From NCBI RefSeq assembly GCF_001294205.1, contig NZ_LAQT01000001.1:124001-188000 (forward strand): a DNA stretch of 64,000 bases, in the 5' to 3' direction. Shown in pieces: positions 1 to 8,650 of the stretch (position 1 is the stretch's first letter; every line of letters starts with the position of its first letter). The position numbers and the translations under genes are program-made. The stretch comes from Amantichitinum ursilacus. Lineage in GTDB: Bacteria > Pseudomonadota > Gammaproteobacteria > Burkholderiales > Chitinibacteraceae. The notes below the pieces were generated by a model that saw nothing but the letters and a program-made list of their open reading frames with translations, had not been told where the DNA came from and ran no database searches.

Positions 1-217
1 GCAGCGCGTCCATGGCGTCATCGCCGTAGCGCGGGTTAAGCAACTGCCCCGGCTGGCGCGCGCGGCCGCTGGTTGGCAGCAGAAAATGGCACAGGCCGCC
101 CACGCGTTGGCCCGGGTGCCAGACCGTCATGGCCAGACACGAGCCCAACAAGGTATGGATGCGGCCCGGCGCCGGGCCAAACCAGATCTCGCCCGGCATT
201 ACAAAAATACTATGCAT
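1..217 (-). CDS. cheD: CheD chemoreceptor glutamine deamidase (partial, C-terminus beyond window)
   Basis: The N-terminal 72 residues are visible; the gene runs off the left edge. CheD deamidates Gln side chains on chemoreceptors and can bind CheC/CheY partners. The translated start contains G25-S26-C27 and G-L-C-H44-F, matching the catalytic Cys/His arrangement of the family, with Thr22 near the expected third residue. The start at 217 overlaps the cheR stop by 8 nt, so translation is probably coupled. A second in-frame ATG at 199 is possible. It is the last visible gene of the chemotaxis operon; cheB would be the usual next gene but cannot be seen. Confidence 0.85.
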   Translation of the reverse strand, partial: MHSIFVMPGEIWFGPAPGRIHTLLGSCLAMTVWHPGQRVGGLCHFLLPTSGRARQPGQLLNPRYGDDAMDAL

Positions 218-1025
218 GCGTTTTCCGGTAGATCGCCGTCGTGATTTGCTCCAGTCCGCTATATCGATCCAGCAAAGGCTCGGCGTGGCCCATCATCAGC
301 CAGCCGCCGGGCCGCAATTGTTCGGTCACTTGCTCGACCACGCGCCGCTTGGTGGGCGGGTCAAAATAGATGGTCACATTGCGCAAAAAGATCACATCAA
401 ACAGGCCGAGCTCGTGCAAAGCGCCGGTGAGATTAAACGGGCGAAAGCTGACATGGCGGCGCAGGTTTTTATCGATCAGCAAGGTGCCGTCGTAACGGCC
501 CTTGCCTTTAAGACACCACTTTTTGAGATAGGCCGGAGGAATCCGTTCTGCCTGGTCCAGGCTGTACAAGCCACGACGCGCGGTCTCTAGCACCTGCGTG
601 CTGATGTCGGTGCCCAGAATCTCCCACGATTGGCTGGGCGGCAGCACGCCCGCCAACACCATGGCGGCCGAATACGCTTCTTCGCCGCTGGAGGACGCCG
701 CGCTCCACACGCGCACCTTGTCGCGGCCGGTGAGGGTAGGCGGCACCATGGCGTACAGTGCGTCAAAATGTTTGGGTTCACGAAAGAAATACGTTTCGTG
801 CGTGGTGATCAGATCAATCAGGATCTGCAGTTCTTGCGCGTTACGGTCCTGGCGGATCAGCTCAAAATACGCGCCATAGCTTTCACACTGGTTAACGCGC
901 AACCGTTTGCCCAGCCGCTGCGACAGCATCATCTGCTTGCTCTCGGGCAGCGACAGGCCAATGTGCTGATGCAGATAGCGCTGAAACAGTTCGAACTCTT
1001 TGCGAGTGATCGGCGTGGTGTGCAT
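210..1025 (-). CDS. cheR: CheR chemoreceptor glutamate methyltransferase
   Basis: A 271-residue SAM-dependent methyltransferase that methylates Glu residues of chemoreceptors during adaptation. It has the N-terminal all-alpha CheR domain (about 1-75) and the family signature THETYFFRE at 75-83. The SAM-binding motif at 107-119 starts WSAA and carries Ser111 where many relatives have Cys. The segment RNVTIYFD in the second half is also typical. Length is normal. It lies 15 nt downstream of cheW and overlaps cheD. The adjacent full-length MCP ends in a pentapeptide of the type that docks some CheR proteins. Confidence 0.95.
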   Translation of the reverse strand: MHTTPITRKEFELFQRYLHQHIGLSLPESKQMMLSQRLGKRLRVNQCESYGAYFELIRQDRNAQELQILIDLITTHETYFFREPKHFDALYAMVPPTLTGRDKVRVWSAASSSGEEAYSAAMVLAGVLPPSQSWEILGTDISTQVLETARRGLYSLDQAERIPPAYLKKWCLKGKGRYDGTLLIDKNLRRHVSFRPFNLTGALHELGLFDVIFLRNVTIYFDPPTKRRVVEQVTEQLRPGGWLMMGHAEPLLDRYSGLEQITTAIYRKTHA

Positions 1026-1040
1026 GAGCGGGTGGGGGTC

Positions 1041-1583
1041 TCAGTCCTCAGCCGCAGCCGCAGCCGCAGCGGGCGCGCCGGTGACCAGCGAGCTCATTTC
1101 TTCCAGCGACAACACGTGCGCCACATCCAGCAAAATCACAAACTGATTGTTGACCTTACCCATGCCGGCAATAAATTCGGCGCGCAATGGCGTGCCAAAG
1201 CTCGGCGCGGGCTCGATCTGGCTGGCGGGGATTTCGATGACGGCATTGACGGCGTCCACCAGCATGCCGACGGCGTGCGTTTCGCCGGCAAATTCCAGAT
1301 TAAGCACTACCACACAGGTTCTACGGCCCACCGGCGTGGCAGCGCGGCCAAAGCGGATCGACAGATCGATCACCGGCAACACCGAGCCGCGCAGGTTGAT
1401 GACACCGTGCACAAACGAGGGCATCAGCGGCACCTGGGTGACGGCGCTGTATTCGATAATCTCCTTGATATGGTCGATGACGATGGCGAACACTTCGGCG
1501 CCCAGCGTAAACGTCAGGTACTGCTGGTCCTCGCCGGGCAGATTGCTGCCAGCGGTGGTGGCGGGGAGGTTAGCGGCGGGCAT
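1041..1583 (-). CDS. cheW: CheW chemotaxis coupling protein
   Basis: A 180-residue cytoplasmic adaptor that links CheA to receptors. The CheW/SH3-like fold covers about residues 22-165, with the conserved segments YLTFTLGAEVFAI, ITQ-like VTQVPLMPSFVHGVINLRG, and VGMLVDAVNAV. The C-terminus is a run of seven Ala ending in Glu-Asp, encoded partly by a short GCCGCA repeat at 1051-1070. A GAGG sequence precedes the ATG at 1583. It sits between the MCP gene (8-nt gap) and cheR in the same operon. Confidence 0.95.
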   Translation of the reverse strand: MPAANLPATTAGSNLPGEDQQYLTFTLGAEVFAIVIDHIKEIIEYSAVTQVPLMPSFVHGVINLRGSVLPVIDLSIRFGRAATPVGRRTCVVVLNLEFAGETHAVGMLVDAVNAVIEIPASQIEPAPSFGTPLRAEFIAGMGKVNNQFVILLDVAHVLSLEEMSSLVTGAPAAAAAAAED

Positions 1584-1591
1584 GGTCGGCC

Positions 1592-3280
1592 TCAGAAGCG
1601 GGTGAATTCATTTTCGTCCGGATCGCCAGCCACATCATGGCGCGTGCTGGCATGGCGGACCGGGGAACGCGGTGCGGCGCCGTTGCCGTGAAAACTGCGT
1701 TTGGCCACGCCGCCCACGCGCGGCGTTACGCCTGCGCTACCGCCGCCGCCCACGCGCCCCGTCTGGCCCTCCAGCCGGAAGAAGCTGACGATGTCCTGCG
1801 CCTTGGCCGCATGCGAGCTCAGTTCTTCCGAGGTCGAGGTCAATTCTTCGGCCGAGCTGGCATTTACTTGCGTCACATTGGTCAGCTGGCTGACCGCCAT
1901 ATTGATTTGCTCGATGCCTTGCGATTGCTCGGACGACGCGGCGGCAATCTCTTGTACCAGATCGGCGGTGCGCTGGATCGACGGCAACATCTGTTCCAGC
2001 AGATTGCCCGCTTGTTCGGCCTTGTCCACGCTATTGCCCGCCAGTTCGGAAATCTCTTGCGCCGCTACCTGGCTACGTTCGGCCAGCTTGCGCACTTCGG
2101 CCGCGACCACGGCAAAGCCTTTGCCATGTTCACCCGCGCGTGCGGCTTCGATGGCGGCGTTCAGGGCCAGCAGATTGGTCTGGTAGGCGATGTCATCGAC
2201 GATACTGATTTTCTTGGCGATTTCGCGCATGGCCGACACGGTATCGCGCACGGCCTTGCCGCCTTCGGTGGCGTGGCTGGACGATTGCCGCGCAATGCCT
2301 TCGGTGACGCGCGCGTTTTCGCTGTTTTGCGACACGGTGGAGGTCAGTTCTTCCAGCGACGCGCTGGTTTCCTCGATGCTGGCGGCCTGCTCGGACGCGG
2401 TTTGCGACAGCGATTGCGCCGAGGCGGCCACTTCTTCACTGAGCGACGCCAGCGAATCGGCCGACTGGTGCAGATCGGTCATGATGCCCGCCAGCCGGCT
2501 AATGGTTTGCTGCAGGCTGAACAACATGCTGCTTTCGTCGCCCTGGCGCAGATGGATGCGGATCGCCAGATCGCCTTCGGCCAGGCGGCGCAAGGCATCG
2601 ACGGCGGTATCGGGCTCGCCGCCCACCTGGCGCGTGATAATGCGCGTGACCAGCAGCCCCAGCGCAATTGCCACGATAAAACCAATCAGCATGATGATGA
2701 TCAGCAGCACCGTCACTTCATGCACCACACCGCCGGCGCGTTCGTGGGCATCTTTGGCGTTCTTCTGGTTTTCGTCATTCAGGCCGGTGATGACGCCCGC
2801 CACCTTGTCATACTGCGGCTTGGTCTCATTGCGGATGACGGTAAAGGCATCGTCTTTCTTGTTGTCGCGCAACATCTGCGCCACTTTGTGCGCCGATGTC
2901 AGATACACCGGCCAGGCCGAATCAAACTGCGCCAGTAAATCACGCTCATGCGCTGTGGTGACGGTCTGTTTGTCGGCCTCAACCGCCGCAGTCACTTTGC
3001 GTTCGGTGTCCAGCATGCGCTGGATCTGGTTGGCGCGTTCGCCGGCGTCAGGCTCCAGCATCGCCACATACAAACGCCGATAGTGTTCGTCGAGCTGGAA
3101 CTTGCTCTCGCCAAACATGGCCACGGGCACCAGGTTGTCGTTGTAGGTGCTGTCCAGCATATTGCCCAGCATCATGGCCCGGCTAAGCCCGACCACGCCG
3201 ATCAAGACCCCGATCAACGCCACGATGGTGAAGGTAATGACCAGTTTGCTGGCCAGTTTGAGCTGCAAAAACCATTGCAT
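1592..3280 (-). CDS. Methyl-accepting chemotaxis protein, full-length transmembrane type
   Basis: A 562-residue inner-membrane receptor that senses a periplasmic signal and controls CheA. Visible parts: TM1 at about 13-33, a helical periplasmic sensor of the four-helix-bundle kind (36-187), TM2 at about 188-211, HAMP (212-265), and a coiled-coil signalling domain whose hairpin tip lies near 361-395 and contains the invariant [16 protein letters not shown] segment. After residue 503 comes a flexible Gly/Pro/Arg-rich tail of about 55 residues. The last five residues are E-F-T-R-F, which fit the aromatic-x-x-aromatic pattern of CheR/CheB-tethering pentapeptides. AGGAGAAAAACC precedes the ATG. 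The ligand is unknown. Confidence 0.95.
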   Translation of the reverse strand: MQWFLQLKLASKLVITFTIVALIGVLIGVVGLSRAMMLGNMLDSTYNDNLVPVAMFGESKFQLDEHYRRLYVAMLEPDAGERANQIQRMLDTERKVTAAVEADKQTVTTAHERDLLAQFDSAWPVYLTSAHKVAQMLRDNKKDDAFTVIRNETKPQYDKVAGVITGLNDENQKNAKDAHERAGGVVHEVTVLLIIIMLIGFIVAIALGLLVTRIITRQVGGEPDTAVDALRRLAEGDLAIRIHLRQGDESSMLFSLQQTISRLAGIMTDLHQSADSLASLSEEVAASAQSLSQTASEQAASIEETSASLEELTSTVSQNSENARVTEGIARQSSSHATEGGKAVRDTVSAMREIAKKISIVDDIAYQTNLLALNAAIEAARAGEHGKGFAVVAAEVRKLAERSQVAAQEISELAGNSVDKAEQAGNLLEQMLPSIQRTADLVQEIAAASSEQSQGIEQINMAVSQLTNVTQVNASSAEELTSTSEELSSHAAKAQDIVSFFRLEGQTGRVGGGGSAGVTPRVGGVAKRSFHGNGAAPRSPVRHASTRHDVAGDPDENEFTRF

Positions 3281-3304
3281 GGTTTTTCTCCTGGGCTGGC
3301 CGCA

Positions 3305-5464
3305 TTAGCGGCCGGGGTTGGGCAGGGTCGTTGTACGGTCGTGAGTGGTGTGATGGATCAGTTGGGCAATATCCAGAATCAGCGCGACGCGGCCATCGCC
3401 CAGAATGGTGGAGCCGGCAATCACACGGGCGTGGCGAAACAGCTGGCCCAGCGGCTTGATCACCGCCTGGACTTCGCCCAGCAGTTTGTCCACCACCAGC
3501 CCGGCGCGCGCCTGGCCGTATTGCACCACCACCAGGCTTTCGCGCGTGCCTGCGGGCGGGGGCGGCATTTCAAAGAGCTGGCGCAAGCGGATAAAACTGA
3601 GCGGCTGGCCGCGCAGATTAACGATGTCATGCAGGATGTCGTGGCTGCCCAGATCGGCGCATTCCACCACCAGTTCCAGCGGAATGACGAACACCGATTC
3701 GCCCACCATCACCTGGAAGCCATCGATAATCGCCAGCGTTAACGGCAGGCGGATGCGCAGGGTGGTGCCGTGGCCTTGCTTTGACGACAGTTCAACGTCG
3801 CCGCGCAATTCCTGAATGTTGCGTTTGACCACATCCATGCCCACGCCGCGGCCGGACAAGTTGGTGACCTTTTCCGCCGTGGAAAAGCCGGGCTCAAAAA
3901 TCAGCTGCCAGATTTCTTCGTCGCTAAGCTGCGCATCGGCGTTGATCAGGCCGCGCTCCACCGCCTTGGCGCGGATGCGCTCGCGATTGAGCCCGCGGCC
4001 ATCATCGCGAATCTCGACCACGATGCTACCCGACTCGTGATAGGCGTTGAGCCAGATGCTGCCGTGCGCGGGCTTGTCCACTTGTTCGCGCTCATCGGGC
4101 ATTTCAATGCCGTGATCAATGGCGTTGCGCACCACGTGCATCAGCGGGTCGGTCAGCTTGTCGACCATGCTTTTATCAAGCTCGGCATCGCCGCCGTGCA
4201 CGTGCAGCTCAATCTTTTTGCCGAGCTCTTTCGACACATCGCGCACCACGCGCGGAAAGCGATCAAAGATTTCCTTGATCTGCACCATGCGCAAATCAAG
4301 CGCGCTATCGCGGATGCTTTCCACCAGCGTGCCCAGATGCGCGGTGGTTTCCAGCATGGCCAGATCGGCGCTGCGGCTGGCCAGCAAACGCGTGGCCGCG
4401 CCGGCAATCACCAGTTCGCCCACCAGCGTAATCAGCTGGTCCAGCTTGCCGGCTTCCACCTTGATGAATTTCTGCTCGGCGCCTTTTTTTTCTTGCACCT
4501 GCTTTTGCGTGGACAAGGCGGCGGCGACGACGGGCGCATGCACCACGCGTTGCTCCACCAGCAAGGTGCCCAGCGGCTGGCCGGCGGCCTCGCCCGCTTG
4601 CAGCGCCAGAATCTCATCCAGCTCGGCCTGGGTAATCGAACCACAGGCCAGCAAGATTTCGCCCAGCCGCCGTGGTGATTCGGGCAGGTTGCGGATCAGA
4701 TCGATGTAGTCTTCCACGCGCGAGCGCGGCGGCAGGATGCGGATGGTGCTTTCATCACGCACAAAATCAAACACGCCTTCGATGGTGGCTTTGTCGGCCT
4801 CGCTGGCGAATTCGACTTCAAACCCGAGATAACAGATTTCGGCGTCCATCTCGGCGGCGGCGGGCACGCTGTCGGTCAGCGTATAGATATAAACAATCTC
4901 GCCCAAACGCCCCAGGTAGCGCAGAAACGACAAGGGGTCCATGCCGTTGCGCAGCACATCGGGCGTAAAGCGCAACGACAAATGCCAGTAATGATTGCCG
5001 ACGTTGAGCGCATCGCCATCGCGCTCCAGCGGGTCGGCCTGCACGGTAGCGGCCACGCCCATGCTGGCGTGCGGGTGGCCCAGATAATTGTTGAGCTGGT
5101 CCAGCAAACTGGCGCGCTCGGTGGGGTCGGGGTCGGTGTCTTCGGTGCCGCTTTCGACGGCGTCGATCAGCTGGCCGATGTAGTCACGACAGTCCAGCAG
5201 CAAGGTCACCAGATGATCATCAATCAGCAGTTCACCGGCGCGCACGCGGTCAAGCACGCTTTCGCTGGTGTGGGTAAACGCCACTATGCTGTCCAAACCA
5301 AACAAACCGGCCGAGCCCTTGATGGTGTGCGCAGCGCGAAAGGCAGCGTTGACGGCATCGTTGATATCGCCGCCCGATTCCACCTGCAGCAAGGCGTTTT
5401 CCATTGCGTCGAGCAGTTCGCGCGCTTCTTCGATCAGCGTGCCGCGGGCTTCCTGCAAATCCAT
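3305..5464 (-). CDS. cheA: CheA sensor histidine kinase with an extra MshEN-like insert
   Basis: A 719-residue cytoplasmic kinase that passes phosphate to CheY. Domains: HPt (1-105) with phospho-His46 in AAHTIKGSAG; a second folded segment (about 155-250) where P2 domains sit; an insert at 262-322; dimerisation P3 (about 330-395); the HATPase domain with N box HVVRNAIDHG (443-452) and later G boxes including GRGVGMDVV; and the CheW-like P5 domain (about 580-705). The insert holds two 24-residue motifs of the MshEN/GspE-N type, 266-289 and 297-320 (see findings). GGAGG precedes the ATG at 5464. The order CheY-STAS-CheA-MCP-CheW-CheR-CheD resembles the second chemotaxis cluster of pseudomonads. 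Confidence 0.95.
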   Translation of the reverse strand: MDLQEARGTLIEEARELLDAMENALLQVESGGDINDAVNAAFRAAHTIKGSAGLFGLDSIVAFTHTSESVLDRVRAGELLIDDHLVTLLLDCRDYIGQLIDAVESGTEDTDPDPTERASLLDQLNNYLGHPHASMGVAATVQADPLERDGDALNVGNHYWHLSLRFTPDVLRNGMDPLSFLRYLGRLGEIVYIYTLTDSVPAAAEMDAEICYLGFEVEFASEADKATIEGVFDFVRDESTIRILPPRSRVEDYIDLIRNLPESPRRLGEILLACGSITQAELDEILALQAGEAAGQPLGTLLVEQRVVHAPVVAAALSTQKQVQEKKGAEQKFIKVEAGKLDQLITLVGELVIAGAATRLLASRSADLAMLETTAHLGTLVESIRDSALDLRMVQIKEIFDRFPRVVRDVSKELGKKIELHVHGGDAELDKSMVDKLTDPLMHVVRNAIDHGIEMPDEREQVDKPAHGSIWLNAYHESGSIVVEIRDDGRGLNRERIRAKAVERGLINADAQLSDEEIWQLIFEPGFSTAEKVTNLSGRGVGMDVVKRNIQELRGDVELSSKQGHGTTLRIRLPLTLAIIDGFQVMVGESVFVIPLELVVECADLGSHDILHDIVNLRGQPLSFIRLRQLFEMPPPPAGTRESLVVVQYGQARAGLVVDKLLGEVQAVIKPLGQLFRHARVIAGSTILGDGRVALILDIAQLIHHTTHDRTTTLPNPGR

Positions 5465-5477
5465 GGCCGGCCTCCGC

Positions 5478-5795
5478 CTAGGGGCGAGTAAAAATCATCG
5501 GGTCGCCAAAATGGCCGCCCAGATTGCACAGCTCGAACACTTCGAGCACCGGCTTGCTGTGGTTGATAAAACTGATGGCTTTTTGCTGGCGTGCCGCTTC
5601 TTGTTTAAGCATCAACAACAGCTGGATGCCGGCGGTGTCGATTTCTTCCACTTGCGCCAGATCCACGGTGATGTTTTCCATGGCGCTCAATTCGGCCAGC
5701 AATAAGGGCTTGAGCTGATCGGCCTGATAAATATTGAATTCGCCTTCGATGTGCAGCGTGCCTTGCGGGCCGTCGTTTTCGCTACGTAAGGGCAT
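5478..5795 (-). CDS. STAS-domain protein (anti-anti-sigma-like)
   Basis: A 105-residue single-domain protein of the SpoIIAA-like STAS family. These small domains bind partner proteins and are often controlled by Ser/Thr phosphorylation. The segment EEIDTAGIQLLLMLKQEA (about 50-67) is the conserved loop and helix, with Thr at the position usually held by the phosphorylatable Ser/Thr. Such genes commonly sit between cheY and cheA in this type of cluster, where their exact role is not well defined. It lies 13 nt upstream of cheA and 20 nt downstream of cheY, with GAGG before the ATG, so operon membership is clear. Confidence 0.88.
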   Translation of the reverse strand: MPLRSENDGPQGTLHIEGEFNIYQADQLKPLLLAELSAMENITVDLAQVEEIDTAGIQLLLMLKQEAARQQKAISFINHSKPVLEVFELCNLGGHFGDPMIFTRP

Positions 5796-5815
5796 GACAA
5801 CCTCGGCAGGTGGCG

Positions 5816-6184
5816 TTACGGCAGGATCAGCTTGGCCACCGCGTCCAGCAAGATGGGCGGCTGAAACGGTTTGACCACCCAGGCGCGCACGCCCGCGGCT
5901 TTGCCTTCCATTTTTTTGCTCTCTTCCGCTTCGGTGGTCAGCATGATGACGGGCGTAAATTTGTAGGCGGGCAATTGCTTGGCCGCTTTAACAAAGCTGA
6001 TGCCGTCCATATTGGGCATGTTGACGTCAGAGATAATCAGATTGAGCTTGCGGCCATCCAGTTTGCTGAGCGCGTCTTTGCCATCCACGGCCTCGACCAC
6101 GGTATATCCGGCTTGTTTAAGCGCGATGCCCACCACCTGACGCAGGCTGGCGGAATCATCGACGACCAATATGGTTTTGCTCAT
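5816..6184 (-). CDS. cheY: CheY-family single-domain response regulator
   Basis: A 122-residue receiver domain with no output domain. The acidic pocket D9/D10, phospho-acceptor D53 (SDVNMP), switch Thr83/84 and K105 (VVKPF) are all present, so it should be phosphorylated by the neighbouring CheA. In flagellar chemotaxis the phosphorylated form binds the motor; in alternative clusters it may act on another target. AGGAG stands 7 nt before the ATG. It is the second gene of the operon. Confidence 0.93.
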   Translation of the reverse strand: MSKTILVVDDSASLRQVVGIALKQAGYTVVEAVDGKDALSKLDGRKLNLIISDVNMPNMDGISFVKAAKQLPAYKFTPVIMLTTEAEESKKMEGKAAGVRAWVVKPFQPPILLDAVAKLILP

Positions 6185-6228
6185 GCAGGCTCCTGCGGCG
6201 GTTGGGCCAATCCTTCAATCAAGCCGGA

Positions 6229-7353
6229 TCAGAAAAAGGTGACTGAGGACGCATTGCTGGCAGCCGCACTCTGGCCACCACCACCGTGGGCGGCTTTTTG
6301 CTCCAGCGTGGTATAGGTGCGCTGCAATTCGTCCAGCCAGCGCGCGGTATCGGGCGCTTCGTCGTTATGCCCGCTGCGTTGCAGCTTGGTGATGTCGTTG
6401 CCGACATGGTCCAGAATCTGGTGCACGCGATCCTGGAATTGCAGATTGACCAGCACATCCGAGATTTCGCGTTCCACATCGTGACCGTCTTGTTCCAGTC
6501 GCTGCAGGTTTTCGTTGAGCGTTTGCGTGGTTTCTTCAAAGCGCGCAATCACCTGGCGGATGATGCCTTCGGCGCCGCCGATCATCCGGCTTTCTTCGCT
6601 GGAAAAACGCTGCGTCATGTTTTGCGTGTTCTGCATGGCGGCGTTCACCAGTTGCACTTTTTCGCTGATGCGTTTGCCGGTTTCGCCCGACAGCGTGGAC
6701 AACTTGCGCACTTCATCAGCCACCACGGCAAAGCCACGGCCTGATTCGCCCGCACGTGCGGCCTCGATGGCGGCGTTCAGCGCCAACAGATTGGTTTGCT
6801 GGGCGATGGTGGCGACGTCGGTGGCCATGCGTTGCAGCTCGTCGGTATAGCTGGCCAGGCCGTTGACCTCGGCCAGTAACGATTCGCGCGCGGCAATGGC
6901 GTGGTTGAGCGAATCGATAATCCCGGACAGATCGCGTTCGGAATCCTTGATGGTGAGATGGATATTCTGCGTGCCGCCTGCGCCGGAATGCGCCAGCGTG
7001 TCGGACAGCTTCTGATTGATATTCGAGAAGCGTTGCACCAGATTGTTGGTCGCATCGCCCATTTGCGTTTGCGCCAGTTGTACGTGCTTGCCCCACAACG
7101 GTAATACGGCGCTGAGAAACTGCGGCCAGCCACCGCCTTTGCTGACGGGCTCGGCCGCAGCGGTCCAGCTGTCGGTGGCGACCACCGCACTGGGTTGCGG
7201 CAGGCCGCGCGCCAGTAGCAGTAGCGCAATGCCCAGCACCCCGCCCGCAATCAGGCCATACCACCAGATGGTGGCCAACAGCGCGAGGGCGATCGTATTA
7301 ATGACGGCAAAAGCGATAAAAAGCGACCCAATAACCGGAGAGCTGGTTTTCAC
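6229..7353 (-). CDS. Short membrane-anchored methyl-accepting chemotaxis protein
   Basis: A 374-residue receptor without a periplasmic sensor. Two adjacent hydrophobic helices (about 7-28 and 31-50) form a membrane hairpin, and the rest is cytoplasmic coiled coil with the receptor tip at about 183-218 ([16 protein letters not shown]). No HAMP domain is obvious. A helical region near 285-345 ([15 protein letters not shown]) resembles the C-terminal part of related short MCPs. The start codon is GTG at 7353, preceded by AGAGGAT. It ends SVTFF, which does not fit a CheR-tethering pentapeptide. It is the first gene of the chemotaxis operon and probably senses an internal or membrane signal. Confidence 0.88.
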   Translation of the reverse strand: MKTSSPVIGSLFIAFAVINTIALALLATIWWYGLIAGGVLGIALLLLARGLPQPSAVVATDSWTAAAEPVSKGGGWPQFLSAVLPLWGKHVQLAQTQMGDATNNLVQRFSNINQKLSDTLAHSGAGGTQNIHLTIKDSERDLSGIIDSLNHAIAARESLLAEVNGLASYTDELQRMATDVATIAQQTNLLALNAAIEAARAGESGRGFAVVADEVRKLSTLSGETGKRISEKVQLVNAAMQNTQNMTQRFSSEESRMIGGAEGIIRQVIARFEETTQTLNENLQRLEQDGHDVEREISDVLVNLQFQDRVHQILDHVGNDITKLQRSGHNDEAPDTARWLDELQRTYTTLEQKAAHGGGGQSAAASNASSVTFF

Positions 7354-7402
7354 GACTTATCCTCTTGTCATAGTCATTTTCTTTCTAGATGAGCCCGCTT
7401 AC

Positions 7403-7421
7403 GAACGCAAGCATCCGGGCG
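7403..7421. repeat. Fragment of the REP-like repeat loop
   Basis: Nineteen bases here match 13239-13257 at 18 of 19 positions; the latter lie in the loop of the large REP-like element. No palindromic arm accompanies this copy, so it looks like a decayed fragment. It lies in the 220-bp divergent gap between the short MCP gene and the ast promoter. Confidence 0.4.
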
Positions 7422-7487
7422 GCGCAGATACAACTGGCCTATTGATTGCGCGCATTTGTGACTTTATTTGTAAGATTTACGAATGAT

Positions 7488-7504
7488 TTGGCTGTTTTAT
7501 TGCA
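7488..7504 (+). promoter_or_regulatory. Sigma-54 (RpoN) -24/-12 promoter of the ast operon
   Basis: The sequence TTGGCTGTTTTATTGCA has GG at 7490-7491 and GC at 7502-7503, separated by exactly 10 nt, with TTGCA as a perfect -12 element. It lies about 70 nt upstream of astA. The enterobacterial ast operon is known to be transcribed by RpoN with NtrC, which supports the call. No clear NtrC site was found upstream. Confidence 0.7.
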
Positions 7505-7573
7505 AACGGTTAGTGGTTTACCGAATGGTTGCTTGCGGCAGCCGTGCATTACCCTGCAGTTAAAGGAAATCAA

Positions 7574-8590
7574 ATGCGCATACGTTTTTTGCAAGACTCG
7601 GATCTGGATGGTTTGCTGGCGCTGGCCCAGGCGGCGGGCGTGGGCGTAACCACCCTGTCGGCGGACCCGCAGCGGCTGGCCGCCCGTATCGCTGCCAGCA
7701 CGCAATCGGTGGAAGGCAGCCCCGATCTGGCCGACGCCAGCTACTTTTTTGTGCTGGAAGATGAAACCACCGGTACGCTGGTGGGCACCTCGGGCATTGA
7801 AGCCGCCATCGGCATGCACGACACCTGGTACAACTATCGCGTGGGGCTGGCAGTGCATGCCTCGCGTGAGCTGGAAATTTATAAACAGCTGACCACGTTG
7901 TTTTTAAATTCCGATCTGACTGGCGCATCCGAATTGTGCTCGCTGTTTTTGCTGCCCGATTGGCGCAAAGACGGTAATGGCAGTTTGTTGTCGCGTTGCC
8001 GCTTTTTGTTTATGGCGGAATTTCCGGAACGTTTTTCCGAACGCGTGATTGCCGAAATGCGCGGGGTTTCGGATGAAAACGGCCGTTCGCCATTCTGGGA
8101 AAGTCTGGGCCGGCATTTCTTCAAAATGGATTTTGCGCGCGCTGATTTTCTGTCTTATGTCGGCGATAAATCGTTTATTGCCGAATTAATGCCCAGCTAT
8201 CCGATTTACACCTGCCTGCTGTCCGAAGAAGCGCAAGCTGCCATCGGCGAGGTGCACCCGGGCACGCGGCCGGCGCGCAAATTGCTGGAAGGCGAGGGCT
8301 TTAGATATTCCGGCTATGTGGACATCTTTGACGCCGGCCCCAGTCTGGAATCGCCGCTCAAAGATATCCGCGCCATCCGCGATAGCCGCCTGTACCAGGC
8401 GCTGGCCGTCAACGCCGAACCCAAAGGGGGCGTGCCGTGGCTGGTCAGCAATCGCAAACTGGGCAGCTTTAAGTGTGCGCTGGCGCAAACGCGGCCGCTG
8501 GAAGACAGCCTGCCGCTGACCGCCGCTGTACTGGCGCGGCTGGATATTGAAGACGGCGACGTGGTGCGCGCGGTGCCGCTGTCGGCTTGA
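7574..8590 (+). CDS. astA: Arginine N-succinyltransferase AstA
   Basis: A 338-residue cytoplasmic enzyme that transfers succinyl from succinyl-CoA to the alpha-amino group of arginine, step one of the ast catabolic route. Family segments are visible throughout: LVGTSGIEAAIG, ELCSLFLLPDWRKDGNG, FFKMDFARADFLS, SELMPSYPIY-like AELMPSYPIYTCLL, and the EVHPGTRPARKLLEGEGF block. The start at 7574 follows AAAGGAAATCAA and gives the usual AstA N-terminus; extension upstream to 7529 adds residues unlike the family. It is the first gene of astA-D-B-E, downstream of a sigma-54 promoter. Confidence 0.95.
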   Translation: MRIRFLQDSDLDGLLALAQAAGVGVTTLSADPQRLAARIAASTQSVEGSPDLADASYFFVLEDETTGTLVGTSGIEAAIGMHDTWYNYRVGLAVHASRELEIYKQLTTLFLNSDLTGASELCSLFLLPDWRKDGNGSLLSRCRFLFMAEFPERFSERVIAEMRGVSDENGRSPFWESLGRHFFKMDFARADFLSYVGDKSFIAELMPSYPIYTCLLSEEAQAAIGEVHPGTRPARKLLEGEGFRYSGYVDIFDAGPSLESPLKDIRAIRDSRLYQALAVNAEPKGGVPWLVSNRKLGSFKCALAQTRPLEDSLPLTAAVLARLDIEDGDVVRAVPLSA

Positions 8591-8650
8591 TCGGCCAGGC
8601 GTTATTCTGTTTGTAATCTGACGGTAGTCACACAAGCTGATTTTTATCGA

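Noticed and set aside
7354-7487. A flagellar sigma-28 promoter for the chemotaxis operon (TAAAGTCA on the minus strand near 7465)
   Set aside because: The -35-like half is good, but the sequence 11 nt further on matches GCCGATAA at only two of eight positions.
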